Source: an uncultured Aquimarina sp. (GTDB lineage Bacteria > Bacteroidota > Bacteroidia > Flavobacteriales > Flavobacteriaceae). From it: DNA of 64,000 bases. Within the stretch, counting starts at the first letter, position 1. The number at the start of each line of letters is the position of its first letter. The notes beneath the pieces were generated by a model. That model searched no databases. It saw nothing but the letters and a program-made list of their open reading frames with translations, and was not told the DNA's origin. Shown here in pieces: positions 18,860 to 27,807 of this stretch. The translations under genes were made by a program, and so were the position numbers. Where the stretch lies: the NCBI GenBank assembly GCA_947499005.1, contig CANMML010000005.1, positions 62,001-126,000 of the forward strand, in the 5' to 3' direction.

Positions 18860-19591
18860 ATGACTAAAGCGGTAATATTTGATCTTGATGGAACATTGAT
18901 TCAAACAGAAGTATTAAAAGCTTCTTCATATGCAAAAGCAGTAAATCTGTTGACAAATAACCAAGTGTCAGAAGCCAAGGTATTAGAGGTATTCGAAAAA
19001 TATGTTGGGTTATCTCGTGTAAAGGTACTTGCTGGTTTATACAGTGAATTTTCTAATGAATTACAGCAAGGACTACAGGATACTGACGCTGAAAAAATCA
19101 AGGATACTTTAATTGCTAAACGATTAGAAATTTACCGTGATATTTTAGATCACGAAGAAATACTTTCAAGCCATTTCTGTCAAAAAACACTAGGTTTATT
19201 CCACCGCTTTCACAACGAAGGATTTAGGCTTGTACTAGCCACAATGTCCCATCGATTTGAAGCTTCTAAGGTGTTAAAAATGATGAAAATTGAAGATAAA
19301 TTCGAGCTTATCTTAACCCGAGATGACGTACAAGAAGGTAAGCCTAATCCCGAAATTTACTTAAAAGCTCAAGAATTGCTTCAATTATCAAAAGAGGAAT
19401 GTCTTATTATGGAAGATTCTATCAATGGAATTAAAGCAGCTATTAATGCGGGAATTCCTGTTTTTGCAATTACAAATAGCGTCACTAAAAAATCTGTTAA
19501 CAAAGCCAATGTATTAGATGATGCATATATTATTAATGACATGATTGATTTTGAAAAACGCATCTTTCAACATATCAACTCGAATGTATAA
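18860..19591 (+). CDS. HAD-family hydrolase, subfamily IA
   Basis: 243 residues. HAD motif I FDLDGTLIQ (Asp8 nucleophile, Asp10), a helical cap, motif II (LATMSHR), and motifs III/IV (GKPNPEIY and MEDSINGI, the latter with acidic Mg2+ ligands). A beta-phosphoglucomutase or phosphoglycolate-phosphatase-like phosphatase; substrate cannot be assigned. It is followed 8 bp later by an AraC-type gene, so the two may be coupled. Confidence 0.88.
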   Translation: MTKAVIFDLDGTLIQTEVLKASSYAKAVNLLTNNQVSEAKVLEVFEKYVGLSRVKVLAGLYSEFSNELQQGLQDTDAEKIKDTLIAKRLEIYRDILDHEEILSSHFCQKTLGLFHRFHNEGFRLVLATMSHRFEASKVLKMMKIEDKFELILTRDDVQEGKPNPEIYLKAQELLQLSKEECLIMEDSINGIKAAINAGIPVFAITNSVTKKSVNKANVLDDAYIINDMIDFEKRIFQHINSNV

Positions 19592-19599
19592 TAACGTGC

Positions 19600-20442
19600 A
19601 TGATAATGGATATAATTACCCTTCCTGATGCCCTTGATTTGGAATTTGATTATGAAATCGATGCTTATCATTATTGTAGTCAAGAAGAGATCACTAAACA
19701 GTATATAATACTCAACAAAAACACCTTCAGCTTTTTAACAGAAGGCACGAAAGAAGTTATTTTTGATGATGCTTCATTTTCCATTAATACTTCTGAATTT
19801 TTATTGATGAAATCGGGACCTTGCTTAATGACCGAAAAGCTTTCCAAACAACATAGTAATTATAAAAGTGTTTTGTTCTTCTTTTCAAATGAATCTGTTT
19901 TAAAATTTTTAAAAAAGTTTGAAATCGAAAAAACCAATAAACAGTCTTTACAATCTGTTTATGCCATTGAGTATGATACTTTCACTAAACGCTTTTCTGA
20001 AAGTTTGCTAGATATTCTAAAGCTTTCAAAAAAATCGCAACAGAAGATATTAGAAATTAAATTTGAAGAGTTGATGCTTTATTTAACCGAATACATGGGC
20101 TCAAACTTTTTATATTCACTTATTGAGCACAACAACAATAAAACGCAAAAATTTATAGAAACGGTAGAGCAAAACAGAACAAAGAAATTGACATTAAAAG
20201 AATTAGCCTTCTTATGCAATATGAGTGTTTCTACATTTAAAAGAACATTTGAAAAGCAATATTCCGAATCTCCCATAAAATGGTTTCAGAATAAAAGACT
20301 AGAATATGCTTCCCACTTATTAAAAGAACAGAAAAGGCCTTCTGATATCTACCTTGAGATAGGCTATGAAAACTTATCAAGTTTCGTACAGGCTTATAAA
20401 GCAAAATATGGAGTAACTCCTAAACAACATCAAAAAAGTTGA
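19600..20442 (+). CDS. AraC-family transcriptional regulator
   Basis: 280 residues. An N-terminal cupin-like sensing region (about 1-170) and a C-terminal double helix-turn-helix (about 185-278, LTLKELAFLCNMSVSTFKRT, then the second HTH ending YKAKYGVTPKQH). The target is likely the HAD gene just upstream or the PEBP gene just downstream; inference from position only. Confidence 0.9.
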   Translation: MIMDIITLPDALDLEFDYEIDAYHYCSQEEITKQYIILNKNTFSFLTEGTKEVIFDDASFSINTSEFLLMKSGPCLMTEKLSKQHSNYKSVLFFFSNESVLKFLKKFEIEKTNKQSLQSVYAIEYDTFTKRFSESLLDILKLSKKSQQKILEIKFEELMLYLTEYMGSNFLYSLIEHNNNKTQKFIETVEQNRTKKLTLKELAFLCNMSVSTFKRTFEKQYSESPIKWFQNKRLEYASHLLKEQKRPSDIYLEIGYENLSSFVQAYKAKYGVTPKQHQKS

Positions 20443-20498
20443 GCTTTTAGCAACACTTTTTGAACTCATCTCTACACTACTACCCCTTACTTCTAAAG

Positions 20499-20506
20499 TA
20501 ACTTTG
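20499..20506 (+). promoter_or_regulatory. Putative -7 element of the PEBP gene
   Basis: TAACTTTG, matching TAnnTTTG, 23 bp upstream of the ATG at 20530. No clear -33 box. Confidence 0.4.
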
Positions 20507-20529
20507 CTATAAACTTTAAAACAATAGTT

Positions 20530-21078
20530 ATGAGAAATTTAAATTTAGTCTTAGGAACTATACTTCTTTCCATTTTTAATGTATTTGCCCAAAATACATT
20601 TACCCTAACTAGTAACGATTTAGGAGGACAACTTATAAAATCCCAAGAATTTAATGGTTTTGGATGCACTGGGCAAAATGAATCACCTCAACTTTCTTGG
20701 TCTAATGCTCCCGAAGGAACCAAGAGCTTTGCTATTACTATGTATGATCCCGATGCTCCAACAGGAAGTGGATGGTGGCATTGGTTAGTATTTGACATTC
20801 CTTCTAATGTGAATGAATTAGCTGCTAATGCTGGTAATGTTGCTTTAAACTTAACCCCGAAAGGAACTATTCAAAGTATTACGGATTACGGAGCTAAAGG
20901 TTACGGAGGTCCTTGCCCTCCCGAAGGACATGGTTTACATCAATATGTAATCACTATACATGCATTAAAAACAGATATATTAGGACTTAACGAAGATACT
21001 AATGCTGCTATTGTAGGTTATTATTTATCGAATAATACGATTGCTAAAGCAAGCTTGGTGGCATATTATCAACGATAA
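20530..21078 (+). CDS. YbhB/YbcL-type PEBP-family protein
   Basis: 182 residues with a signal peptide (ending NVFAQ). The phosphatidylethanolamine-binding fold is marked by SPQLSWSNAPEGTKSFAITM, YDPDAPTGSGWWHWLVFDIP and the GPCPPEGHGLHQY pocket. Bacterial members are periplasmic or cytoplasmic with no proven ligand. A terminator follows, so it is a single-gene unit. Confidence 0.92.
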   Translation: MRNLNLVLGTILLSIFNVFAQNTFTLTSNDLGGQLIKSQEFNGFGCTGQNESPQLSWSNAPEGTKSFAITMYDPDAPTGSGWWHWLVFDIPSNVNELAANAGNVALNLTPKGTIQSITDYGAKGYGGPCPPEGHGLHQYVITIHALKTDILGLNEDTNAAIVGYYLSNNTIAKASLVAYYQR

Positions 21079-21104
21079 AATCATTCTTATTACTTATATA
21101 ATCT

Positions 21105-21137
21105 ATAGAGGGCATTCGTGTCCTCTATTTTATTTTT
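21105..21137 (+). terminator. Rho-independent terminator
   Basis: Stem ATAGAGG (21105-21111) with CCTCTAT (21122-21128), 10-nt loop, then TTTTATTTTT. Confidence 0.8.
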
Positions 21138-21148
21138 AAACCTTATTC

Positions 21149-21448
21149 TTGAACCAAAATGATTCGAAAAGTAAACTACGAGGTAAGCCTTGGGATATTA
21201 TACCCTTTGGCGGTGCCAATAATTTTGGAAATAATGAATTCAGCGTTAAGAGGGAATTTTCGATAACTCATAAAAATACAAACCCTGAATTCTTAATTAC
21301 AGATTACAGGTATGATACTCATTGGATCAAATTTCCGACAAAAGGAGACAAAAAACTCTCTTCTAAAGCCACATATCAAGTAAATATTAATGAAGAAGGA
21401 AAATTTGAAATTATAAAAATTGTTATAGAACATACTGTTTACAATTAA
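21149..21448 (+). CDS. Hypothetical protein, TTG start
   Basis: 99 residues if TTG at 21149 is used; an in-frame TAA lies just upstream and there is no ATG near the N-terminus. The sequence (GKPWDIIPFGGANNFGNNEF, then TDYRYDTHWIKF) has no domain I recognise and no signal peptide. The region begins only 12 bp after a terminator, so it may be a weakly expressed gene or a remnant of a longer one. Confidence 0.4.
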   Translation: MNQNDSKSKLRGKPWDIIPFGGANNFGNNEFSVKREFSITHKNTNPEFLITDYRYDTHWIKFPTKGDKKLSSKATYQVNINEEGKFEIIKIVIEHTVYN

Positions 21449-21531
21449 TCAAAAGACCCTTTAATTGAAGGGTACTACTAGACAACATTTAGTATCTTAT
21501 GCTAGATTAAAAGAAAGTACTTTCTTCTATT

Positions 21532-22410
21532 ATGAAAGAAAAAACAGTCAAAGTAGCCTTCAGAAATTCTATCAACCCAAAAGCTAGGTTTGACTTGTTG
21601 AAAATAGAGAAACTATTCGAAAGAAAGAATCTAGATCATGATATTGAAAAACTCCATAAAGTAAACTTCTTTTTACTTCTTTTTATCACTGAAGGTTCTA
21701 GCAAACACACTGTTGATTTTACGGATTATGAAATTAAATCCGGAAGCATACTAACCATTAGAAAAGATCAAATTCAAAAATTTTGCAAAACCAGTGATTT
21801 AAAAGGATACTTACTCATGTTTACAGATGATTTTCTGGTAAGTTATTTAGAAAGACAAGAAACGCAACGATCATTACAATTATTTAATGAACTTTTAAGT
21901 TCTCCTTTTTTACAACTAGACGAAACGTACTTTGAAATTATACTGAGCATTATAAAACGTATTGAAAGTGAATATTTTGCTGTTACTGATGAATATTCTT
22001 TAAGTATTATTCGAAGTGAATTACACATTTTAATTTCTAAACTCTTCAGAATAAAATCAACTAGCAAACAAACCTCTCTTAACAAGAAGTATTTAGCTGA
22101 ATTTATTACTTTCCAAGAACTTGTTGAAGCTAATGTATCGAATACAAATCGCGTAAGTGATTATGCTGATATGATGCATATAAGTACTAAAACTCTGAAT
22201 ACGATTTCAAAACAAATTCTCGATAAAACGGCTAAAGAATTTATTCATGAAATTCATATTAAACAAATCAAGAGATTATTAATCAATACTACACTTCCTA
22301 TTAAAGAAATTGCATATCAATCTGGCTTTATCGAAACTACTAATTTCTACAAATACTTTAAACGCCAAGTCTCTAAAACTCCAGAACAATTTAGAGTCCA
22401 ATTTTCTTAA
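21532..22410 (+). CDS. AraC-family transcriptional regulator
   Basis: 292 residues. An N-terminal cupin-like part (KHTVDFTDYEIKSGSILTIR) and a C-terminal AraC HTH pair (about 195-290, VSDYADMMHISTKTLNTISK and IKEIAYQSGFIETTNFYKYF, then FKRQVSKTPEQFR). A second, separate AraC-type regulator within 2 kb. It probably controls the adjacent SnoaL-like lipoprotein gene; inference. Confidence 0.9.
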   Translation: MKEKTVKVAFRNSINPKARFDLLKIEKLFERKNLDHDIEKLHKVNFFLLLFITEGSSKHTVDFTDYEIKSGSILTIRKDQIQKFCKTSDLKGYLLMFTDDFLVSYLERQETQRSLQLFNELLSSPFLQLDETYFEIILSIIKRIESEYFAVTDEYSLSIIRSELHILISKLFRIKSTSKQTSLNKKYLAEFITFQELVEANVSNTNRVSDYADMMHISTKTLNTISKQILDKTAKEFIHEIHIKQIKRLLINTTLPIKEIAYQSGFIETTNFYKYFKRQVSKTPEQFRVQFS

Positions 22411-22543
22411 CCCTTTCTTTTTCATTTCTTTTAATAAAATAGACTTTTCCCATTTTTACAGTCTTTATGCTTTTTTATATACCAAAATAATCTTCTGATA
22501 TACAAATATTTGTACCACACAAATAACAAGTAAAAACTAAGAC

Positions 22544-23437
22544 ATGAAATCTTTATTTACTTATAGCTTCATATTCGCAATGATATTAGGAATTAGTTGC
22601 AAGCCCAAAGCTATACTTAATACCGTATCTACTGATGAAGAAAAAACTCAATCTAAAACAATAGAAAAAATGGAATTATCTAAGAAAGAAAAAGTAGTGG
22701 CTTTGTTAAATAGCTTCAACACTGGTGACAAAACTCCAATCTCATATATCAATCCTTCAAAATACATCCAACACAATCTTGATGTAGGAGATGGTCTAGC
22801 TGGATTCGGTGAGATCATGCAACATGCCCCTGAAGGCGGGTTCAAAGCGAATATAATTCGCGCTTTTGAAGATGGCGATTATGTTTTTACACATACAGAA
22901 TATGATTTTTGGGGACCAAAAGCTGGCTTTGATGTATTTCGCTTTGAAGATGGTTTAATCGTTGAGCATTGGGATAATTTAACCGAAGTTACATCTCCTA
23001 ACCCAAGTGGAAGAACTCAATTTGATGGAGAAACTACCATCACTGATGTGGATAAAACAGCTGCTAATAAAAAACTTGTAGAACAATTTGCAAATGAGGT
23101 ATTGGTCAATGGTAAGATGGACAATCTAACTACACTTATCAACCCTACTAAATACATTCAACACAATTCGGCAGTAGCGGATGGCCTAGATGGCTTAGGT
23201 GCTGCATTAAAATATTTCGCTGAAAATGGCTTAGTAATGGAGTACACTAAAGTACATAAAGTATTAGGAGAAGGTAATTTTGTATTGACCATTAGTGAAG
23301 GGAAATTCGGGAAGGGCGACCATGTTGCTTATTATGATTTATTTCGTGTTGAAAACAATCAAATCGTTGAACACTGGGATGTAATCCAACCTATTCCAGA
23401 AAAGTCTGCTTGGAAAAACGATAACGGTAAGTTTTAA
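22544..23437 (+). CDS. Lipoprotein with two SnoaL-like domains
   Basis: 297 residues. The lipobox is GISC (Cys19). Two tandem homologous SnoaL/NTF2-like domains (about 45-150 and 175-285) share the pattern YIQHN and the ending VEHWD (IVEHWDNLTEV, then IVEHWDVIQPI). Such predicted SnoaL proteins are widespread, bind small hydrophobic ligands, and often have no known substrate. The duplication inside one chain is visible. A strong terminator follows. Confidence 0.88.
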   Translation: MKSLFTYSFIFAMILGISCKPKAILNTVSTDEEKTQSKTIEKMELSKKEKVVALLNSFNTGDKTPISYINPSKYIQHNLDVGDGLAGFGEIMQHAPEGGFKANIIRAFEDGDYVFTHTEYDFWGPKAGFDVFRFEDGLIVEHWDNLTEVTSPNPSGRTQFDGETTITDVDKTAANKKLVEQFANEVLVNGKMDNLTTLINPTKYIQHNSAVADGLDGLGAALKYFAENGLVMEYTKVHKVLGEGNFVLTISEGKFGKGDHVAYYDLFRVENNQIVEHWDVIQPIPEKSAWKNDNGKF

Positions 23438-23464
23438 TACACTTACTTAACTTGGGTAATTAGT

Positions 23465-23506
23465 AATCCCTTTTGAAGCTTGGCTCTTCAAAAGGGATTT
23501 ATTTTT
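23465..23506 (+). terminator. Strong hairpin terminator
   Basis: Perfect 14-bp stem (23465-23478 with 23486-23499), 7-nt loop CTTGGCT, T-rich tail. It also separates this unit from the convergent dusB gene. Confidence 0.92.
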
Positions 23507-23518
23507 CTTAAAAAAAGA

Positions 23519-24511
23519 TTAAACAAATTCATACCCTGAAAATACTTTTTCAATTTCATCCAACACCTTAAAAACACCTTCTGAATCGTCCGTAGTCACT
23601 AACTTTTGTCGGTAAGATTTAATATCTCGAATCCCTCTAAAATAGTTAGTATAATGACGACGGGTTTCGAAAACGCCTAGCTTTTCTCCTTTCCAACCAA
23701 TAGACATTTGCAAATGGCGCCTAGCGACTTCAACACGCTCGGCAATTGTAGGAGGCGCTAAATGCTCTCCTGTTTCAAAAAAGTGTTTTACCTCTTTAAA
23801 AAACCAAGGATAACCAATACAAGCACGTCCAATCATAGCTCCATCCAAACCGTATTCATCACGCATTTCTACAGCACGCTCTGGCGTATCGACATCTCCA
23901 TTTCCGAATACAGGGATATGCATACGTGGATTATTTTTTACTTCGGCTATTGGTTTCCAATCGGCATTTCCTTTATATAACTGAGCTCTGGTTCGCCCAT
24001 GAATTGAAATCGCTGCACACCCTACATCTTGTAAACGTTCGGCTACTTCTACAATTCGAATCGAATCATGATCCCACCCTAATCGAGTTTTAACTGTTAC
24101 AGGGAGTTTCGTGTGCTTTACCATAGCATCCGTAAGCTTTACCATAAGATCAATATCCTTCAAGATTCCTGCTCCTGCTCCTTTGCTAACTACTTTCTTT
24201 ACGGGGCAACCAAAATTGATATCAATAATATCTGGATTAGATGCTTCGACAATTTCTACCGAACGTAACATAGAATCTAGATTTGCTCCAAAAATTTGAA
24301 TCCCTACAGGACGCTCTTTTTCGTAGATATCTAGCTTCATGGTACTTTTAGCGGCATTGCGAATTAAGCCTTCCGAAGAAATAAATTCGGTATACACCAC
24401 ATCGGCACCTTGCTCTTTACATAACGCTCTAAAAGGAGGATCACTTACATCTTCCATCGGCGCTAATAATAATGGAAACTTCCCTACATCTATATCTCCT
24501 ATTTTTGACAT
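23519..24511 (-). CDS. dusB: tRNA-dihydrouridine synthase
   Basis: 330 residues. An FMN enzyme reducing uridine in tRNA. LLAPMEDVSDPPFR at the N-terminus, the catalytic Cys in INFGCPVKK (C102), the FMN/phosphate motif TVKTRLGWD, and the SIHGRTRAQ motif are present. Full length. The start at 24511 fits the family (short tail before the FMN barrel). DusB rather than DusA or DusC is my best assignment. Confidence 0.92.
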   Translation of the reverse strand: MSKIGDIDVGKFPLLLAPMEDVSDPPFRALCKEQGADVVYTEFISSEGLIRNAAKSTMKLDIYEKERPVGIQIFGANLDSMLRSVEIVEASNPDIIDINFGCPVKKVVSKGAGAGILKDIDLMVKLTDAMVKHTKLPVTVKTRLGWDHDSIRIVEVAERLQDVGCAAISIHGRTRAQLYKGNADWKPIAEVKNNPRMHIPVFGNGDVDTPERAVEMRDEYGLDGAMIGRACIGYPWFFKEVKHFFETGEHLAPPTIAERVEVARRHLQMSIGWKGEKLGVFETRRHYTNYFRGIRDIKSYRQKLVTTDDSEGVFKVLDEIEKVFSGYEFV

Positions 24512-24521
24512 CTCTTTATGA

Positions 24522-24626
24522 AGTATTGAGATATGAGATTTTAGATATGAGTTCTAATTAAAAATATGCAGTTATTTAAAATTCTAATAACGAAGCGACC
24601 TCAATTCTAATATCTAACATCTAATT
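24522..24626. repeat. Imperfect inverted repeat of TGAGATATGAG-type words
   Basis: The left arm (24522-24551) is built from AGTATTGAG, ATATGAGA and TTAGATATGAG; the right arm (24601-24626) from TCTAATATCTAA-type words in the opposite sense. The same words recur at the atpC-atpD gap. Confidence 0.6.
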
Positions 24627-24755
24627 TATCGCAAAGGTATTACATTCTGCAAAAATCAATGCCATTGAAGATTTTCAAAAAAATAAAAAAAGATGTCCCC
24701 TTTTCAAAAATCAGCTTCGTCTTAAAGGTGTAATAACTTTTAAAACATTTCAATT

Positions 24756-25076
24756 ATGAAAAATTATTTAGTCCTTTACTACTCAACACCAGAAGCTATG
24801 GCAACATTTATGAAGCTCACTGATGAAGAAAAACAAGCTAGTGCAAAAGCTTGGGACACATGGAAAGCAACCCACGGAGATCTAGTAACGGATCTTGGTG
24901 CTCCTTTGATGTCATTTGGATCTATTGGAAATCTTGAAATAGAAACACTACCTACACAAATTATTTCTGGGTATTCGATGGTTAAAGCAGAAAATATCGA
25001 AAAAGCAAAAAGCATATTCAACCAGCATCCTTACAAAGAAAATGGAATACATATATTTGAAAGTATTGCTATCTAA
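24756..25076 (+). CDS. YCII/DGPF-related protein
   Basis: 106 residues of the YCII-related fold (NYLVLYYSTPEAMATFM, then IISGYSMVKAENIEKAKSI). The second YCII-type gene and an ECF sigma factor follow, which is the known arrangement of DGPF proteins with ECF42 sigma factors. Enzymatic role unknown. No signal peptide. Confidence 0.85.
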   Translation: MKNYLVLYYSTPEAMATFMKLTDEEKQASAKAWDTWKATHGDLVTDLGAPLMSFGSIGNLEIETLPTQIISGYSMVKAENIEKAKSIFNQHPYKENGIHIFESIAI

Positions 25077-25135
25077 TACCAATTCTGAAATAATATATTT
25101 TAAAGCAAATCAATTAACATAAAAACAATCTTATT

Positions 25136-25486
25136 ATGAAAAAGTTTATGATGATTTTTATAGGAGCTGATTACGGTGAATTAGGTTTATCTCCTGAAGA
25201 AATTCAAGAACGCATGCAAAAATGGTTTACCTGGCATGAAAAAATGGCCTCTCAAGACATCGTAGTATCAGGAGAAGCATTGAAGCCCGAAATAAGCACA
25301 ATTAGTGGTAAAGATAAAGTTGTAACTGATAATGTTGCCGTCGAATCTAAAGAACTTATTGGAGGCTTCTATGTGATAAAAGCGGCAAATTTAGACGAAG
25401 CCAAAGTTGTAGCTCAAGACTTTCCTGATTACGAATTAGGAAGTTCTGTACAAATTCAAGAAGTTATGGAATTTGATAACTTTTAA
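25136..25486 (+). CDS. YCII/DGPF-related protein, second copy
   Basis: 116 residues with the same fold as its upstream neighbour, including MKKFMMIFIGADYGE and ELIGGFYVIKAANLDEAKVV. A paralogue with clearly different sequence. 12 bp upstream of the sigma factor gene, so likely one transcript. Confidence 0.87.
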   Translation: MKKFMMIFIGADYGELGLSPEEIQERMQKWFTWHEKMASQDIVVSGEALKPEISTISGKDKVVTDNVAVESKELIGGFYVIKAANLDEAKVVAQDFPDYELGSSVQIQEVMEFDNF

Positions 25487-25498
25487 TCTTAAAAGTAC

Positions 25499-26743
25499 AT
25501 GCAATATGAAGTCATAGACCATCTTTTCAGACATCATTATGGAAAGATGGTTTCCATTCTTACTCGAATTTTCGGATTAGCCCATCTAGAAACTATCGAA
25601 GATGCGGTGCAAGATACCTTTATTCAAGCTGCGAGGAAGTGGCGCACCACAATCCCAGAAAACCCAGAAGCCTGGTTAACTACAGCTTCAAAAAATAGGG
25701 TGTTAGATATTTTTCGTCAAATAAAATCTTCCAAAAATAGAGAAACCTTAGTCTCTTCTAGTGCCGAAGCCATGCACATGACAGAGCTTTTTCTCGATAC
25801 TGAAATTGAAGACAGTCAACTTCGAATGATTTTTACTGCCTGTCATCCTCAATTACAACAAGTAGATCAAATAGCATTCTCTTTAAAAACCGTAGCTGGG
25901 TTTAGCAGTAAAGAAATCGCTACTGCTTTGCTTCAAAAAGAAGACACTATAAAAAAACGTTTAACTCGTGCTAGAAAAACGATTATAGAAAAACAACTCT
26001 CCTTTTCAATCCCAACAGGAAGCGAATTACAAAACAGGCTAGATATAACTCACAAGGTATTGTACCTTATTTTCAATGAAGGGTTTCATTCTAACAAACA
26101 GGAAATTTTAATTCGAAAAGAATTATGTGGTGAAGCAATTCGTTTAACTCGACTAATATTAAAAAAAAATCAGATTAGAAATGCAGATACGTATGCATTA
26201 TTTTCCCTGATGTGTTTTCATGCAGCACGTATAGATAGCAAGACAAATGCTAACAATGAAATTATTGATCTTAAACATCAGGATCGTTCTTTATGGTATT
26301 TTCCACTTATTGAATTGGGCAATAGCTGCATGTTTAAGGCTATGGATACAAAAAAGATATCCAGCTATCATTACGAAGCACTTATCGTTTCAGAACACCT
26401 GAAAGCCAAATCATTTGAAGACACCAATTGGAATACTATTTTAAATTGGTATCTAAAATACACCAACGACTTTCCCTCGCCTATTATTTTTTTAAATCAA
26501 GCAATTGTATATCTACAATTAAATGATTTGGTCTCTTGTCATAAAATATTAAAAAATCACACGGAAAGAGATTTCAACCAACGTACTTATCTTTTTCATG
26601 GTGTTTGGGCTGAATATTATATCAAAAAAGGAGATATTATTAAAGCTACATCGTACTTAAATAAAGCTTTAGACCAAGTCTCTAACACCTCCGAAAAGCA
26701 ATATTTACTCAATAAAAAAAAGGAAATTTTAAATCCAAATTAA
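25499..26743 (+). CDS. ECF sigma factor with C-terminal TPR-like extension (ECF42-like)
   Basis: 414 residues. The N-terminal sigma-2 region (about 5-70, DAVQDTFIQAARKWRTTIPE) and sigma-4 region (about 110-165, ACHPQLQQVDQIAFSLKTVA, then GFSSKEIATALLQKEDTIKK) are typical ECF. A long helical C-terminal extension (about 170-410) with repeat helices, as in the ECF42 group, replaces an anti-sigma partner and controls activity. ECF42 genes neighbour DGPF proteins, matching this locus. No anti-sigma factor gene is seen. Confidence 0.85.
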   Translation: MQYEVIDHLFRHHYGKMVSILTRIFGLAHLETIEDAVQDTFIQAARKWRTTIPENPEAWLTTASKNRVLDIFRQIKSSKNRETLVSSSAEAMHMTELFLDTEIEDSQLRMIFTACHPQLQQVDQIAFSLKTVAGFSSKEIATALLQKEDTIKKRLTRARKTIIEKQLSFSIPTGSELQNRLDITHKVLYLIFNEGFHSNKQEILIRKELCGEAIRLTRLILKKNQIRNADTYALFSLMCFHAARIDSKTNANNEIIDLKHQDRSLWYFPLIELGNSCMFKAMDTKKISSYHYEALIVSEHLKAKSFEDTNWNTILNWYLKYTNDFPSPIIFLNQAIVYLQLNDLVSCHKILKNHTERDFNQRTYLFHGVWAEYYIKKGDIIKATSYLNKALDQVSNTSEKQYLLNKKKEILNPN

Positions 26744-26744
26744 G

Positions 26745-27116
26745 ATGCCATACAACGAATATTTAGCAGAACGTATAGAAAGAATTCTAAAAGACCAAAA
26801 AGTCAAGTATTATGCAAAAAAGATGTTTTCTGGATTATGCTTTATGGTGGAAGACAAAATGTGCTGCGGGATACATATTGACAAACACACAGGAATAGAT
26901 CTTTTAATGGCACGAATTGGAGAAAAATCCTATGAAACTGCAATTAAAAAAGAAGGGGCAAAACCAATGGATTTTACTGGTCGCCCCATGAAAGGTTATA
27001 TTTTTGTAACACAAGAAGGTTTCGATACTGAAGATGATCTAGAATCCTGGATACAATTATGTTTGGACTTCAATCCTCTTGCGAAAGCAAGTAAAAAAAG
27101 AAAAACTAATTCTTAA
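26745..27116 (+). CDS. TfoX N-terminal-domain-like protein
   Basis: 123 residues starting 1 bp after the sigma factor stop, so translationally coupled. The TfoX_N-like pattern is visible (RIERILKDQKVKYYAKKMFS, DLLMARIGEK, FTGRPMKGYIFV) with a basic tail KASKKRKTNS. No competence gene is nearby, so a regulatory role in the YCII/sigma unit is guesswork. Confidence 0.75.
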   Translation: MPYNEYLAERIERILKDQKVKYYAKKMFSGLCFMVEDKMCCGIHIDKHTGIDLLMARIGEKSYETAIKKEGAKPMDFTGRPMKGYIFVTQEGFDTEDDLESWIQLCLDFNPLAKASKKRKTNS

Positions 27117-27336
27117 CTAATTTCCCTTCCGCATCTTTAAAATTTCCGACAAGAATCATTATAAAATCAATGAAAGCCCATATTCCTAATCCACCAAAAG
27201 TTATAAGTTGAATAATACCTGTACCTGTTTTTCCTACATAAAAACGATGTACCCCTAGAACTCCGAAAAAGAAACATAATAATGCTGTTACTGTAAAATC
27301 TTTTTCACTTTTTGTGTTTTGGTTTTCCATAATCAA
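27106..27336 (-). CDS. TM2-domain membrane protein
   Basis: 76 residues with two transmembrane helices and the TM2 signature (FFFGVLGVHRFYVGKTGTGI, then GGLGIWAFIDFI). Function unknown. Converges with the TfoX-like gene, overlapping its 3' end by 11 bp. Confidence 0.85.
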   Translation of the reverse strand: MIMENQNTKSEKDFTVTALLCFFFGVLGVHRFYVGKTGTGIIQLITFGGLGIWAFIDFIMILVGNFKDAEGKLVKN

Positions 27337-27419
27337 ATTATTTATTTTGACTAAATATAGATATATAAACTATCGACTAATTGAAAAAAAGGAGAGAAAA
27401 AACCTACAAAAAAACAGTA

Positions 27420-27644
27420 TTAATTCTTAATTAATCTTCCTTCATCATCTGTAAATTTCCCCATAATCAATCGAATCAAATCGATAATCCACCAAATTCC
27501 AAAACCTCCTCCAGAAATAAGCTGAAGTATTCCTGTAAATATCTTTCCTACATAAAAACGGTGAATTCCTAATGCTCCTAAGAAGAAACATAACACGGTT
27601 GTTACCGTAAAACTTTTGGGGCTTTGAGTTGTAATTGTTTCCAT
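27420..27644 (-). CDS. TM2-domain membrane protein, paralogue
   Basis: 74 residues, clearly paralogous to the previous gene (FFLGALGIHRFYVGKIFTGI, DDEGRLIKN ending), arranged in tandem 83 bp upstream of it. Likely a recent duplication. Confidence 0.85.
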   Translation of the reverse strand: METITTQSPKSFTVTTVLCFFLGALGIHRFYVGKIFTGILQLISGGGFGIWWIIDLIRLIMGKFTDDEGRLIKN

Positions 27645-27730
27645 TTTTTGCTTTAAATATATAATTTTCTAGCTAATCGTAATATGTTAAAAACATTTTG
27701 AAGCAACATTATCAAGCTCATGGACACTAC

Positions 27731-27768
27731 ATAAAAAAACCTACTAGGCATTGAAGACCTAGCAGGTT
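27731..27768 (-). terminator. lepA terminator
   Basis: On the minus strand, an 11-bp stem with one mismatch (27738-27748 with 27758-27768), 9-nt loop, then a run of seven T. Confidence 0.85.
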
Positions 27769-27807
27769 ATAAAATCTTTATACTATATACTTACTGTACT
27801 AAAATTA

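Noticed and set aside
22310-22498. Plus-strand short frame at the end of the AraC gene
   Set aside because: It overlaps the HTH region in another frame and has no start signal.
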